In this document: in pieces, positions 16,954 to 26,177 of the stretch
How positions within the stretch are numbered: the first letter of the stretch is position 1
Layout: the number at the start of each line of letters is the position of its first letter
NCBI RefSeq assembly: GCF_019654915.1
Contig: NZ_BPET01000048.1
Location: 1-47,380, forward strand
DNA length: 47,380 nt
From: Shewanella sp. MBTL60-007
GTDB lineage: Bacteria > Pseudomonadota > Gammaproteobacteria > Enterobacterales > Shewanellaceae
Direction: 5' to 3'
The notes under the pieces: generated by a model
What the model saw: only the letters and a program-made list of their open reading frames with translations
What the model was told of the DNA's origin: nothing
The model's database searches: none
Program-made: the position numbers and the translations under genes

Positions 16954-16976
16954 AGAGCCGCGAATTTCGCGGCTCT
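16954..16976 (+). terminator. Hairpin after ompK
   Basis: AGAGCCGCG (16954-16962) pairs with CGCGGCTCT (16968-16976). The T run after it is poor, so it may be a transcript-stabilising hairpin as well as a terminator. Confidence 0.65.
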
Positions 16977-17507
16977 ATCTAACTTCCACTCACTGCCACG
17001 TTCATCATTAAAATTTAATTTCAGCTTTTGGTCAGCTAAATAGCGAACGGTAATACAAAGGTGTTAGTTTTTACTTAAGCATCAGCTATATTTATTATGC
17101 TCACGAAAGTGGGTTTAGTTAACAAGCTTGTTTAGGTAAGTATTGACTACTCTTCTCTAATAAAAATCGACATAAGAGAAGTTACAGTAAAAGTTACAAT
17201 AGATTTATTACGCGCTAAAACGGATTTTTCGCGGAAAGGCAGAAATAGCAGTTTCAATCTCCCTTCCCGGTCTTCATGGATTCAAGTCGTGACACTAGTG
17301 TCAGGATGGTTGCGCTCATTGGAGTTAACAACGTTGGATACCTGAATAGTATTTTTGTGTCTAGAGTCTGTAAGAACCTAGGCATATATTCGGCAATGCC
17401 CGAAGGCCCGGCCCATAACTATAATCAAAATAAGCCAGTTCAAGGCATCGCCGTGCGGTAATTTTCTGTTTTAAATTAATAATTTGAATCTTTCTCGGAG
17501 AGCTATT
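16977..17507. other. Long leader/intergenic region before deoC
   Basis: These 531 bases hold no convincing gene; a 61-codon frame at 17276-17461 has no ribosome site. Seen in it are a 14-bp perfect palindrome (17290-17303), a CTTCTCT/AGAGAAG inverted repeat (about 17152-17180), and a tandem GTTACA motif just after it. This is long for a plain promoter region and probably holds the control of the deo genes. Confidence 0.5.
17290..17303. promoter_or_regulatory. 14-bp perfect palindrome upstream of deoC
   Basis: TGACACTAGTGTCA is a perfect dyad 205 bases before the deoC start. It is a candidate operator for a local regulator of deoxynucleoside use, but no such regulator gene is in the window. 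Confidence 0.4.
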
Positions 17508-18281
17508 ATGAGCGACTTAAAAAAAGCAGCACAACAAGCCATTAATCTAATGGATCTTACAACCCTGAATGACGACGATACCGATCAGAAGGTGATCGAT
17601 CTTTGTCATAAGGCTAAGACGCCTGCTGGCGATACTGCTGCAATCTGTATTTATCCTCGCTTTATTCCTATTGCGCGTAAAACGTTGAATGAAATCGGTG
17701 GCGAAGATATCAAGATCGCGACTGTGACTAACTTCCCACACGGTAACGATGATATCGCTATTGCTGTGTTAGAAACTCGTGCAGCAGTTGCCTATGGTGC
17801 TGACGAAGTTGATGTCGTATTCCCATACCGCGCACTTATGGAAGGCAATGAAACTGTTGGTTTCGAGCTAGTTAAAGCCTGTAAGGAAGCGTGTGGTGAA
17901 GACGCCATCCTTAAAGTGATCATTGAGTCTGGCGTGTTAGCCGATCCTGCTCTTATCCGCAAGGCATCTGAGCTATCTATTGATGCTGGCGCCGATTTCA
18001 TCAAGACCTCTACTGGTAAAGTTGCTGTAAACGCAACCCTAGAAGCGGCAGAGATCATGATGACAGTGATCAGCGAAAAGAACCCTAAAGTTGGTTTCAA
18101 GCCAGCAGGTGGCGTAAAAGACGCTGAAGCAGCTGCTGAGTTCCTTGGTGTTGCTGCACGTCTACTAGGCGATGACTGGGCGACTCCAGCAACATTCCGT
18201 TTCGGCGCTTCAAGCCTGTTGACTAACCTACTTCATACACTTGAGCTAGGCGATGCACCACAAGGTGCACAAGGTTACTAA
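17508..18281 (+). CDS. deoC: Deoxyribose-phosphate aldolase
   Basis: The enzyme splits 2-deoxyribose 5-phosphate to acetaldehyde and glyceraldehyde 3-phosphate in the cytoplasm, the last step of deoxynucleoside breakdown. From ATG 17508 (CGGAGAG upstream) the product has 257 residues against 259 in E. coli. The Schiff-base lysine K166 is in DFIKTSTGK, the catalytic Asp is D101 and a second lysine is in GFKPAGGV. An earlier start at 17484 would add eight residues without a ribosome site. It is first of the deoC-deoA-deoB-deoD series. Confidence 0.96.
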   Translation: MSDLKKAAQQAINLMDLTTLNDDDTDQKVIDLCHKAKTPAGDTAAICIYPRFIPIARKTLNEIGGEDIKIATVTNFPHGNDDIAIAVLETRAAVAYGADEVDVVFPYRALMEGNETVGFELVKACKEACGEDAILKVIIESGVLADPALIRKASELSIDAGADFIKTSTGKVAVNATLEAAEIMMTVISEKNPKVGFKPAGGVKDAEAAAEFLGVAARLLGDDWATPATFRFGASSLLTNLLHTLELGDAPQGAQGY

Positions 18282-18306
18282 CCTTTAAAGATTAAACTTG
18301 TTGTTA

Positions 18307-18326
18307 AGTGTGATCTAAATCTTATT
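18307..18326. promoter_or_regulatory. Possible CRP site upstream of deoA
   Basis: TGTGA-N6-TCTTA at 18309-18324 matches the left half and spacer of the CRP consensus (TGTGATCTAAAT) with a weak right half. It lies 120 bases before deoA, whose 163-base gap to deoC suggests an own promoter. Confidence 0.35.
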
Positions 18327-18444
18327 AGGTGTATCAAAAGTTCGTTAGTATGTAACAATATTACGGCTTTTGATTCCCCTTAAGCAGATTGATAACTGAA
18401 ACTTCTATTTAATGGAAACTAAGTTACACTCTTGGAGGTAGTAC

Positions 18445-19776
18445 ATGTTTTTAGCTCAAGAAATTATCCGTAAAAAACGTAATGCGCAGGCTCTTTCGAC
18501 CGAGGAGATCCAATTCTTCGTCAAAGGGATCACTAACAATACGGTTTCTGAAGGTCAGATCGCAGCCCTAGGTATGGCGGTCTATTTCAATGACATGAAC
18601 ATGGATGAGCGTATTGCATTAACGACAGCGATGCGTGACTCCGGCACTGTGCTCAACTGGCAGTCACTGGATCTAAACGGTCCGATTATCGATAAGCATT
18701 CAACTGGTGGCGTAGGAGATGTCATTAGTTTGATGTTAGGCCCTATGGCGGCAGCATGCGGTGGTTATGTACCGATGATTTCCGGTCGCGGCCTTGGCCA
18801 CACTGGTGGTACGCTCGATAAATTTGACGCCATTCCGGGTTATAATACCGAGCCAGACAGCGCGCTGTTTCGTAAGGTAGTAAAAGAAGCGGGTGTGGCT
18901 ATTATTGGTCAAACTGGCGATCTCGTTCCCGCCGATAAGCGTTTCTATTCTATTCGTGATAATACCGCAACGGTTGAGTCCATCTCGTTAATCACAGCTT
19001 CCATTCTTTCTAAAAAGCTTGCCGCAGGTCTAGATGCATTAGCCATGGACGTTAAGGTCGGTACGGGCGCATTTATGCCAACCTACGAAGCTTCTGAAGA
19101 GTTAGCACGCAGTATTACTGCTGTTGCTAATGGCGCTGGCACCAAGACTACGGCATTACTCACTGACATGAACCAAGTGTTAGCGTCATGTGCTGGTAAC
19201 GCAGTTGAAGTGAAAGAAGCGGTAGACTTCATGACAGGCGCTTACCGTAACCCTCGTCTTTATGAAGTGACTATGGGACTATGTGCAGAAATGCTGCAGC
19301 TTGGCGGTATTGCAACTAGTGAAGCGGAAGCTCGCGCTAAATTAAACGCAGTATTAGATAACGGTAAGGCGGCTGAGATCTTTGGTCGCATGGTGTCAGG
19401 TCTAGGTGGCCCGGCCGATTTTGTTGAGAACTACAGCAAGTATCTACCTGAGTCGCAAATTATTCGTCCAGTTTATGCGGACAGAGCCGGTTTCGCATCG
19501 GCGATGGATACCCGTGAACTTGGACTGGCAGTCGTTACCTTAGGCGGCGGTCGCCGCAAGCCGGGTGATGCTCTGGATTATAGTGTTGGACTTTCAAAAG
19601 TCTGTGCGCTTGGCGATGAGATCAATGCCGATAAGCCGATTGCCTTTATTCATGCACAATCTGAAAGCGCCTTTGCTGAAGCCGAAGCGGCAGTGAAAAA
19701 AGCGATTCACATTGGTGATACTAAACCGGAAAAAACACCGGAAATTTATCGTTATATCCGCGAGTCGGATCTGTAA
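18445..19776 (+). CDS. deoA: Thymidine phosphorylase
   Basis: The enzyme converts thymidine and phosphate to thymine and deoxyribose 1-phosphate. The 443-residue product shows the glycosyl transferase family signature (KHSTGGVGD near residue 82 and the phosphate-binding SGRGLGHTGGTLDK). Length is near the E. coli enzyme (440). A good ribosome site GGAGG (18435-18439) precedes the start. deoB starts 13 bases after its stop, so they share a transcript. Confidence 0.96.
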   Translation: MFLAQEIIRKKRNAQALSTEEIQFFVKGITNNTVSEGQIAALGMAVYFNDMNMDERIALTTAMRDSGTVLNWQSLDLNGPIIDKHSTGGVGDVISLMLGPMAAACGGYVPMISGRGLGHTGGTLDKFDAIPGYNTEPDSALFRKVVKEAGVAIIGQTGDLVPADKRFYSIRDNTATVESISLITASILSKKLAAGLDALAMDVKVGTGAFMPTYEASEELARSITAVANGAGTKTTALLTDMNQVLASCAGNAVEVKEAVDFMTGAYRNPRLYEVTMGLCAEMLQLGGIATSEAEARAKLNAVLDNGKAAEIFGRMVSGLGGPADFVENYSKYLPESQIIRPVYADRAGFASAMDTRELGLAVVTLGGGRRKPGDALDYSVGLSKVCALGDEINADKPIAFIHAQSESAFAEAEAAVKKAIHIGDTKPEKTPEIYRYIRESDL

Positions 19777-19789
19777 CGGAGCACAGTTT

Positions 19790-21010
19790 ATGAAACGTAC
19801 TATAATCATGATGCTAGATTCGTTTGGCGTCGGTGCAGCGCACGATGCCGAGGCGTTTGGCGATGTGGGTTCTAACACTTTTGGTCACATTGCTAAGGCC
19901 TGTGCCGAAGGTAAAGCGAATGATGGCCGTGAAGGACCATTGAAGCTTCCTAACTTAGCGCGCTTAGGCCTAGGCCATGCATCGAAAGAGAGCACAGGTG
20001 AATTTCCTGCTGGCTTTGGTGATGATGTAGAAGTGATTGGGGCATACGGTCACGCAGAAGAGCTGAGCTCGGGTAAAGATACACCAAGTGGTCACTGGGA
20101 AATGGCAGGTGTACCTGTCCTTTATGAGTGGGGCTATTTCAGTGATTTGACCAACTCTTTTCCACAAGAGCTAACCGATAGAATCCTAGCGAGAGCAGGG
20201 TTGACGGAGTTTTTAGGTAACTGCCACTCTTCGGGTACAGTTATTCTTGAAGAGCTTGGTGAAGAGCATATGCGTACAGGTAAGCCAATTTTCTATACCT
20301 CTGCTGACTCTGTGTTCCAAATCGCTTGTCACGAAGAGACATTTGGTCTTGAGAAGCTATATGAGCTTTGCATTATCGCTCGTGAAGAGCTTGCCGATTA
20401 CAATATAGGTCGTGTGATTGCGCGTCCATTTGTCGGCACAAGCCCGAGTGACTTTGCTCGCACAGGTAATCGTCGTGACTATGCAGTTGAGCCACCAGCG
20501 CCAACCGTGCTTGATAAGCTTAAAGCGGCAGGTGGTGAAGTCGTGAGTGTTGGTAAGATCTCTGACATTTATGCTCATTGCGGGATCACTAAGAAGGTTA
20601 AGGCGACAGGTCTTGAAGATCTATTTGACGCGACCTTAGAGCAAGTTAAGCAAGCGGGTGACAATACAATTGTATTCACTAACTTCGTTGACTTTGACTC
20701 TCATTACGGTCATCGCCGTGACGTTGCTGGATACGCACGTGGGCTTGAGTACTTCGATTCTCGTCTACCTGAGATCTTAGCGTTGCTGGATAAGGATGAT
20801 TTCTTACTACTAACTGCCGACCATGGCTGTGATCCAACTTGGCCTGGTAGCGATCATACTCGTGAGCGTGTGCCAGTTCTAGCCTATGGTGCTGGCCTTG
20901 AAGCTGGCTCATTAGGACGCCGTAGCAGCTTTGCTGACATGGGACAGTCGATTGCAAGCTACTTTAAGCTTGAACCTATGGAATATGGCGAGTCATTCGT
21001 TCGTTCATAA
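19790..21010 (+). CDS. deoB: Phosphopentomutase
   Basis: It moves the phosphate between C1 and C5 of deoxyribose or ribose, linking the phosphorylases DeoA/DeoD to the aldolase DeoC. The product from ATG 19790 has 406 residues (407 in E. coli). Alkaline phosphatase superfamily metal ligands are visible: MMLDSFGVG at the N-terminus, the phosphorylated Thr in SSGKDTPSGHWE, and TADHGCDPTWPGSDHTRE near the C-terminus. An open frame extends upstream into deoA, but ACGGAGCAC points to this start. Confidence 0.96.
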   Translation: MKRTIIMMLDSFGVGAAHDAEAFGDVGSNTFGHIAKACAEGKANDGREGPLKLPNLARLGLGHASKESTGEFPAGFGDDVEVIGAYGHAEELSSGKDTPSGHWEMAGVPVLYEWGYFSDLTNSFPQELTDRILARAGLTEFLGNCHSSGTVILEELGEEHMRTGKPIFYTSADSVFQIACHEETFGLEKLYELCIIAREELADYNIGRVIARPFVGTSPSDFARTGNRRDYAVEPPAPTVLDKLKAAGGEVVSVGKISDIYAHCGITKKVKATGLEDLFDATLEQVKQAGDNTIVFTNFVDFDSHYGHRRDVAGYARGLEYFDSRLPEILALLDKDDFLLLTADHGCDPTWPGSDHTRERVPVLAYGAGLEAGSLGRRSSFADMGQSIASYFKLEPMEYGESFVRS

Positions 21011-21113
21011 TCCGTGAAAAGATTTTAAATTTGACGGCTCACTTTGAGCCGTTAGCAAACAAAGACTCAAGTTATTAACGACGGTCTAAAAAATACAAAT
21101 AGGGGTTATTCTG

Positions 21114-21824
21114 ATGGCAACACCACACATTAATGCCGTAGACGGCGCATTTGGCGATACAGTTCTATTTCCAGGCGATCCACTACGCGCTAAGTACATT
21201 GCTGAAACGTTTCTAGAAAATGTTGAGCAAGTGACTGACGTTCGTAACATGCTAGGTTTCACTGGTACTTACAAAGGCGTTCGTATTTCAGTTATGGGTT
21301 CAGGTATGGGTATCCCATCTTGCTCAATCTATGCAACTGAATTGATCAAAGATTACGGCGTTAAGAACCTAATCCGCGTGGGTACTTGTGGCGCGATCAG
21401 CACTGACGTTAAAGTTCGTGACGTGATCATCGGTATGGGTGCATGTACTGACTCACAAGTTAACCGTTTACGTTTCAAAGGCCAAGATTTCGCAGCTATC
21501 TGTGATTACAGCCTACTAAGCGCAGTTGTTAAAGCTGCTGACGCAAAAGGTACTAAGTACCGCGTTGGTAACGTATTCTCTGCTGACCTTTTCTACACGC
21601 CAGACCCATCTATGTTTGACGTAATGGAAAAGATGGACGTGCTAGGTGTCGAAATGGAAGCTGCTGGCCTATACGGCGTAGCGAAAGAGTTCGGTGCTAA
21701 GGCGTTGTGTGTTGTTACTGTATCAGATCATATCCGTACAGGTGAGAAGACCTCTTCTGATGAGCGTCAAACTACCTTCAACGAAATGATTGAAATGACG
21801 CTAGAAGCGGCTATTACACTGTAA
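21114..21824 (+). CDS. deoD: Purine nucleoside phosphorylase
   Basis: The hexameric phosphorylase cleaves purine (deoxy)nucleosides to free base and pentose 1-phosphate. The 236-residue product has the PNP family marks: LFPGDPLRAK near residue 20, GSGMGIPS, and the catalytic Asp in VSDHIRTGE. Length agrees with E. coli DeoD (239). It stands 103 bases after deoB, preceded by AGGGGT, and is followed by a strong terminator that closes the deo series. Confidence 0.96.
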   Translation: MATPHINAVDGAFGDTVLFPGDPLRAKYIAETFLENVEQVTDVRNMLGFTGTYKGVRISVMGSGMGIPSCSIYATELIKDYGVKNLIRVGTCGAISTDVKVRDVIIGMGACTDSQVNRLRFKGQDFAAICDYSLLSAVVKAADAKGTKYRVGNVFSADLFYTPDPSMFDVMEKMDVLGVEMEAAGLYGVAKEFGAKALCVVTVSDHIRTGEKTSSDERQTTFNEMIEMTLEAAITL

Positions 21825-21857
21825 TCGTTTCAGCACTGCAGTTATAGACTGCTCAAT

Positions 21858-21890
21858 AAAAACGGACGCTTATGCGTCCGTTTTTGTTTT
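21858..21890 (+). terminator. Terminator after deoD
   Basis: AAAAACGGACGC pairs with GCGTCCGTTTTT with a four-base loop, followed by GTTTT. It is symmetric enough to act also on the convergent ytjB transcript. Confidence 0.88.
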
Positions 21891-21930
21891 ATAGCTTAGT
21901 CAGTCTTTTCCCAGACGTTATTTGCCCGCA

Positions 21931-23028
21931 TTAGTCAGAGTTAGGAGCTTTATTTGAGTCTGGCTTTGGGCTTGCTTTAGCCTTTGGCTTTGTTTCAGAC
22001 TTTTTCTTAGTCGTTTTCTCTGCTTTCGCAACTGGTTGAGCCTCTGGTTTAGTTTTAGGCTTAGTGGCTGTTTTACGTTTCGTGGCAGCTTTGGGCTTGC
22101 TAGACAACGCTTTAGGTTTGCTGGCAACTTTGGCCTTAGCTTTGCCCTTGTCATCGCTTTGCGCAAGCTCTGGCGCTTGATTGGACTCAGAAGTAAGCTC
22201 TTGAGCAGGCTCTGACGGTTCAGCCATAGATTGAGTAGTGGCTTCAGCCTTAAGCTTAGGTGCCACCGCAGCGCCCTCCGGTGCGATGGTTTGCTCTTCG
22301 GCATTCATTGCAGTTTTAGTCATATCAGTTGAATTGCTTTTTTTGGCCTGCTTGTTAGCCTCACTAGCTTGCTGCTTTGCAGCCTTTGCTGCGGCTTTTT
22401 CAGTTTTTTTGGCCAGTAACCGTCGTAGCTTAACTCTGGCTTTACGCCTATCGAAGTCTGCGCGTTTGAAAGAGAGCGCCCGAGATAGCAACATGCCTAT
22501 GAGGCCTGCAATTAACAGCATTATCTGTTGCTGCTCCATGTTGATATGGTGAGCCTCTTTAATCTCATTAAAGAAGTATTTAGGCTCTAGACGTACCTCT
22601 ACATAACCTAAATTTTTACCATCTTGCGACACGGCTTCAACATAGGGCGGGTACTGCTCCAAAATTGAGGTCAGCTCTTCAGAGTCGGGCTCTAGATCTT
22701 CATCGATAACGCTTTGAGCAAATGATAGTCTTACACCGTCTTCGCTGAAGATACTGGCAGACATGACTTTAGGATCTAATACCAATGCTTGAGCTAACCA
22801 CTGTAGTTGCTCATCATTTTCCAATTGAAGTGCAGGCGCAGCACCATAAGCCGTTTGTTGAACCAGCAATCTCGCCATCTTTTCTGTTTGGGACTTTAGA
22901 AGCTGCTGTCCTTGTAGTAGGCTAGTTTCCCACAGCTGATCGAGACCGATGAATAATGCAATCGCTATGATGATTTGTAATAGGCGACTTATTCGATGGC
23001 TCTTTTTTAGGCCTTTTAAATAGAACAC
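21931..23028 (-). CDS. ytjB: YtjB/AhpA-family membrane protein with a long Lys/Ala-rich tail
   Basis: The first 190 residues match the Smp/YtjB (AhpA) family: a membrane segment at about 16-33, a periplasmic domain, and a second segment at about 168-187. After this comes an unusual tail of about 170 residues of low complexity, rich in Lys, Ala, Pro and Ser, with KPK and KAK repeats like histone H1 tails; it would be in the cytoplasm. The family partner in enterobacteria is divergent from serB, and the same order is seen here with a 78-base gap. The function is not known. The tail differs from the short E. coli protein. Confidence 0.85.
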   Translation of the reverse strand: MFYLKGLKKSHRISRLLQIIIAIALFIGLDQLWETSLLQGQQLLKSQTEKMARLLVQQTAYGAAPALQLENDEQLQWLAQALVLDPKVMSASIFSEDGVRLSFAQSVIDEDLEPDSEELTSILEQYPPYVEAVSQDGKNLGYVEVRLEPKYFFNEIKEAHHINMEQQQIMLLIAGLIGMLLSRALSFKRADFDRRKARVKLRRLLAKKTEKAAAKAAKQQASEANKQAKKSNSTDMTKTAMNAEEQTIAPEGAAVAPKLKAEATTQSMAEPSEPAQELTSESNQAPELAQSDDKGKAKAKVASKPKALSSKPKAATKRKTATKPKTKPEAQPVAKAEKTTKKKSETKPKAKASPKPDSNKAPNSD

Positions 23029-23106
23029 TGAAACCCTTAATTTATTGTGTACTCACCTAATCATAATTGATTATGTCTGTGCTCGGTAGCTGGAGAGCTA
23101 TAACTA

Positions 23107-24108
23107 ATGGAAAGTTTGAGTCAATCGACTGTTTTTGCTTGGTTAAGTACCGAAGGTAGCATGTCTTTTACTGCTGGGGAACAAAGTTATTCCTGCCATG
23201 TCGAGGCTGAATATCCTAGAGGTTTTTCTCGTTATCGGATTCTATTTTCCGAATTAGAAACCCTAAACACAGTGCAACTTATCAATGAGGCTATAGAGAG
23301 TTGGCTTAGCTCCCTCGATGTCAACCTGAGCCTAGCTTTGATTAAGCGTGATTGCGGCCTGAATTGCCTTGAGGTTTGCACATCAGAGGCTTTAAGCGCC
23401 GAGCAGATTGCAGCGATTAGTGAGACGATGTCTTTAGAGCTATTTGAGTTAGCAGTCGATGCGCCTCTGCTAAGCCAAGCGGGTCTATTGGTAATGGATA
23501 TGGACTCAACTGCGATTGAAATTGAGTGTATCGATGAACTAGCCGAAATGGCGGGTGTAGGCGCAGCTGTGGCGGAAGTCACTGAGCTCGCAATGCAAGG
23601 CGAGCTCGATTTCGAGCAGAGCCTAAGGGCTCGCGTTGCTAAGCTTAAAGGTGCTAACGCTGAAATTATCGATACCTTATGCGCCGAGTTGCCGCTAATG
23701 CCTGGTTTAAAGGAGATGATTGCCGAGCTGCAGAGTCATGGCTGGCGCACTGTGGTGGCTTCAGGCGGTTTTACGCCGTTTGTGAACTATCTTAAGCAGC
23801 AATTGGCGCTAGATGCCGCTTATGCGAATAAGCTCGATATTGATGACGGTAAACTACTTGGTACCGTCTCTGGAGAGGTCGTCGATGCTCAATATAAGGC
23901 CGATACAGTGCTTAAATGTGCTAAGCAGTGGCAGATACCAGTAGGGCAGAGAGTAGCGATAGGTGATGGCGCAAACGATATTCCGATGATCAATACTGCC
24001 GACTTTGGTATTGCTTACCATGCTAAGCCCAAATTGGCTCAGGCGGCAGATGTCAGCATCAATCGACTCAACCTTAAGGTGTTACCTTATCTATTTCAGC
24101 GCACTTAA
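23107..24108 (+). CDS. serB: Phosphoserine phosphatase
   Basis: It removes phosphate from phosphoserine in the last step of serine synthesis. The 333-residue protein has an N-terminal regulatory-like half and a HAD domain with the nucleophile motif DMDST (D131, acid/base D133), the lysine region and the GDGANDIPM motif near the C-terminus. The length is near the E. coli enzyme (322). It is divergent from ytjB, and the short gap must hold both promoters. Confidence 0.95.
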   Translation: MESLSQSTVFAWLSTEGSMSFTAGEQSYSCHVEAEYPRGFSRYRILFSELETLNTVQLINEAIESWLSSLDVNLSLALIKRDCGLNCLEVCTSEALSAEQIAAISETMSLELFELAVDAPLLSQAGLLVMDMDSTAIEIECIDELAEMAGVGAAVAEVTELAMQGELDFEQSLRARVAKLKGANAEIIDTLCAELPLMPGLKEMIAELQSHGWRTVVASGGFTPFVNYLKQQLALDAAYANKLDIDDGKLLGTVSGEVVDAQYKADTVLKCAKQWQIPVGQRVAIGDGANDIPMINTADFGIAYHAKPKLAQAADVSINRLNLKVLPYLFQRT

Positions 24109-24212
24109 CTGGTAGATGGTGCTAGATATTAGACATTAAATATTAGAGATTAGCTATCAAGTTTGAGCGTTGATACTAATTCTAGCGTTATAACTGGGCG
24201 TTACGATTTGAG

Positions 24213-24242
24213 GCTCATAGCAATTTTGTTATGAGCTTTTTT
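24213..24242 (+). terminator. Terminator in the serB-hydrolase gap
   Basis: GCTCATA (24213-24219) pairs with TATGAGC (24230-24236), extended by CAA/TTG, with a six-T tail. The rest of the 301-base gap (24109-24409) holds only an A/T-rich stretch with repeated ATTAGA-like motifs at 24126-24152 and the promoter of the next gene. Confidence 0.75.
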
Positions 24243-24409
24243 ATGTTTAAAAGAGACTGCTATCACCTTGATCCCTTTGATTGATTTCATCCTTATCGTG
24301 TTTTAAGACTGGTTCCGCCGACTGTGTTAGGGACGTTATTAGAGTCTTTACTCTTGTTTTTAGGCTAGTATTTCAGTAGCTTAGTTAAAAAACATAAGAG
24401 TGTTAGTCA

Positions 24410-25318
24410 TTGAATATTCAACAAAAGTCTCTTTATATTCCCTACAACCATGGTCATCTGCATTTAAGGCAGATAACGCCAGTTCACCCTGACATGAGTA
24501 AACCGCCAGTGCTTATGCTGCATGGTGCCATGTCAAATGGGCGCGTGTTTTACAGTGATTCAGGCAAGGGACTTGGTTGTTATTTGGCGGACTCGGGCGT
24601 GGTGGTATATGTATTAGATACCCTTGGTCGAGGCCTGAGCGAGCCAAAACTTGCTCGTGGTTTTAAAGCTGGTCAAGGTGAGGTTATTCGAGAGCAGCTC
24701 CCCTTAATTCAGCAGTATATCCTATCGCTTCACCCTAAGGTTGAGCGAGTGCATTGGTGTGCTCACTCTTGGGGCGGGGTGTTAATGGCTAGTGCGATTG
24801 CGCGTTACAGCAACCTACAAGGAACGGTTGCCTCCTTGGTGACATTTGGTAGTAAGCGTCGCATTGAGGTCAAGTCGATTAAGAAGTGGCTCAGTGTCGA
24901 TCTTATTTGGAATAAGGTCGCACCGATAATCGCTTGGCGCAGTGGCTACCTGCCTGCCGATAAATTGAAAATAGGCATGGATAATGAGTCACGGGCATCA
25001 TTACGCCAGAGTATCGATTGGGTACGAGGTAAGTGGATCGACAGTGACGACGGCTTCGATTATCAACAGGCGGCAAGTCGTGCCAATTGGCCTAAATCTT
25101 GGTTCATCGCGGCGAAAGGCGATACCGTGTTAGGTAATCCAAGTGATGTAAAGCGGATGATCGCAGAGTGCCAAATTAAGCAGGTTGATTATACCTTATT
25201 ATCAAAAAAGCAGGGCTTTAAGCACGACTATGATCATGGTGGGATGCTCACCCACAAAGATGCGGTGAACGACCATTTTCCCCGAGTTAGAGATTGGTAC
25301 CACAACTTTAATGGCTAA
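24410..25318 (+). CDS. Alpha/beta hydrolase
   Basis: The 302-residue product begins at TTG 24410 in the given frame; the start is not strongly marked. It shows the alpha/beta hydrolase fold: the HGAMSNG oxyanion region (residues 38-44), the nucleophile S120 in AHSWGG, an Asp in AAKGDTVLG and a C-terminal His in DYDHGGMLTH. There is no signal peptide, so it is cytoplasmic. The substrate cannot be told. It lies beside thsR with only 18 bases between the convergent stops, and is probably unrelated to sulfur respiration. Confidence 0.82.
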   Translation: MNIQQKSLYIPYNHGHLHLRQITPVHPDMSKPPVLMLHGAMSNGRVFYSDSGKGLGCYLADSGVVVYVLDTLGRGLSEPKLARGFKAGQGEVIREQLPLIQQYILSLHPKVERVHWCAHSWGGVLMASAIARYSNLQGTVASLVTFGSKRRIEVKSIKKWLSVDLIWNKVAPIIAWRSGYLPADKLKIGMDNESRASLRQSIDWVRGKWIDSDDGFDYQQAASRANWPKSWFIAAKGDTVLGNPSDVKRMIAECQIKQVDYTLLSKKQGFKHDYDHGGMLTHKDAVNDHFPRVRDWYHNFNG

Positions 25319-25336
25319 CCATTACCTTCGATAAAC

Positions 25337-25948
25337 CTATTCAGACTTATGAGTGAGTAGTGGGGCAAGTTTGACGAGTTCAGCTAAGTTATTTACTCCT
25401 AGTTTCGTCATTAGTTTTGAGCGGTGAACTTCGATGGTTCTAATTGCCACGCACAGCTCATTTGCCATCTGTTTATTGGTGTTGCCAGCGATCACTAGCT
25501 GGAAAATCTGGGCTTCCCGTTCAGACAGGGTATCAATTAAGTCTTGGTTAGTGCGTTTTTGGTGCTGCTCAGTACTGTAAGCTAGCCCTTTGGCGATTGA
25601 TTGCGATAGTAAGCTACCCTGAACCGGTTTTTGGAAGAAGTCGAAAGCCCCGTTCTTAAAGGCATCCACAGCCATAGGCACATCGCCATGCCCAGTTAAG
25701 AAGATTACGGCCAGTGGGCTCTTAGCATCACTGAGTAGTTGTTGTACCTGAGGTCCAGTTAGCCCTGGCATCCGTGCATCTAAAATCACGCATCCAGCTT
25801 GGCTTAAGTCGACCTCAGCCAAAAAGCGATCGCCGCTATTAAAGCTACTGAGCTTATAGCCATAGCCTTCCATCAGAAAGCCGATCGAGTCGATAATCGC
25901 GTCATCGTCATCGACGAGATAGACTGGCCCATTAAGCTGCTGTTGCAC
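25337..25948 (-). CDS. thsR: ThsR-like response regulator (NarL/FixJ family)
   Basis: The 203-residue protein has a receiver domain with acidic pocket DDDD (residues 13-16), phospho-acceptor D57 in VILDARMPG, and a conserved Lys in FFQKPV, then a LuxR-type helix-turn-helix (about 140-200, LSEREAQIF...NKQMANEL). It is divergent from the sensor kinase thsS. This pair strongly resembles the ThsSR thiosulfate sensor described from S. halifaxensis, a relative of the tetrathionate system TtrSR. Phosphorylated ThsR should activate phsA; the two 18-bp sites upstream of that gene are likely targets. Confidence 0.9.
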   Translation of the reverse strand: MQQQLNGPVYLVDDDDAIIDSIGFLMEGYGYKLSSFNSGDRFLAEVDLSQAGCVILDARMPGLTGPQVQQLLSDAKSPLAVIFLTGHGDVPMAVDAFKNGAFDFFQKPVQGSLLSQSIAKGLAYSTEQHQKRTNQDLIDTLSEREAQIFQLVIAGNTNKQMANELCVAIRTIEVHRSKLMTKLGVNNLAELVKLAPLLTHKSE

Positions 25949-26177
25949 GAAGACCCCTTATGTTTATTAGTGTTTAGATGATAGATATCCCAGTTCGCTG
26001 CTTTAATCCAACAATATTCTATAAAGCATGAATTGCATCACGCTCTTAAATTCCAAGGCTAGCGTAAGCTATTGCTAAATAACATAACTCCACTTTTACC
26101 TGAGCGAGTGCCTCAAGCAGTCGTGTTATGGCTTTACTGGTAAACAGTGAGTGGCTTTGATTTTTAAGGAACTTTAA

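Noticed and set aside
17276..17461. 61-codon frame in the deoC leader
   Set aside because: No ribosome site, odd composition, and it overlaps a palindrome likely to be regulatory.
21918..22304. 128-codon frame overlapping the ytjB tail
   Set aside because: It is a shadow of the low-complexity Lys/Ala-rich tail, which leaves the other frame open and Leu/Lys-rich.
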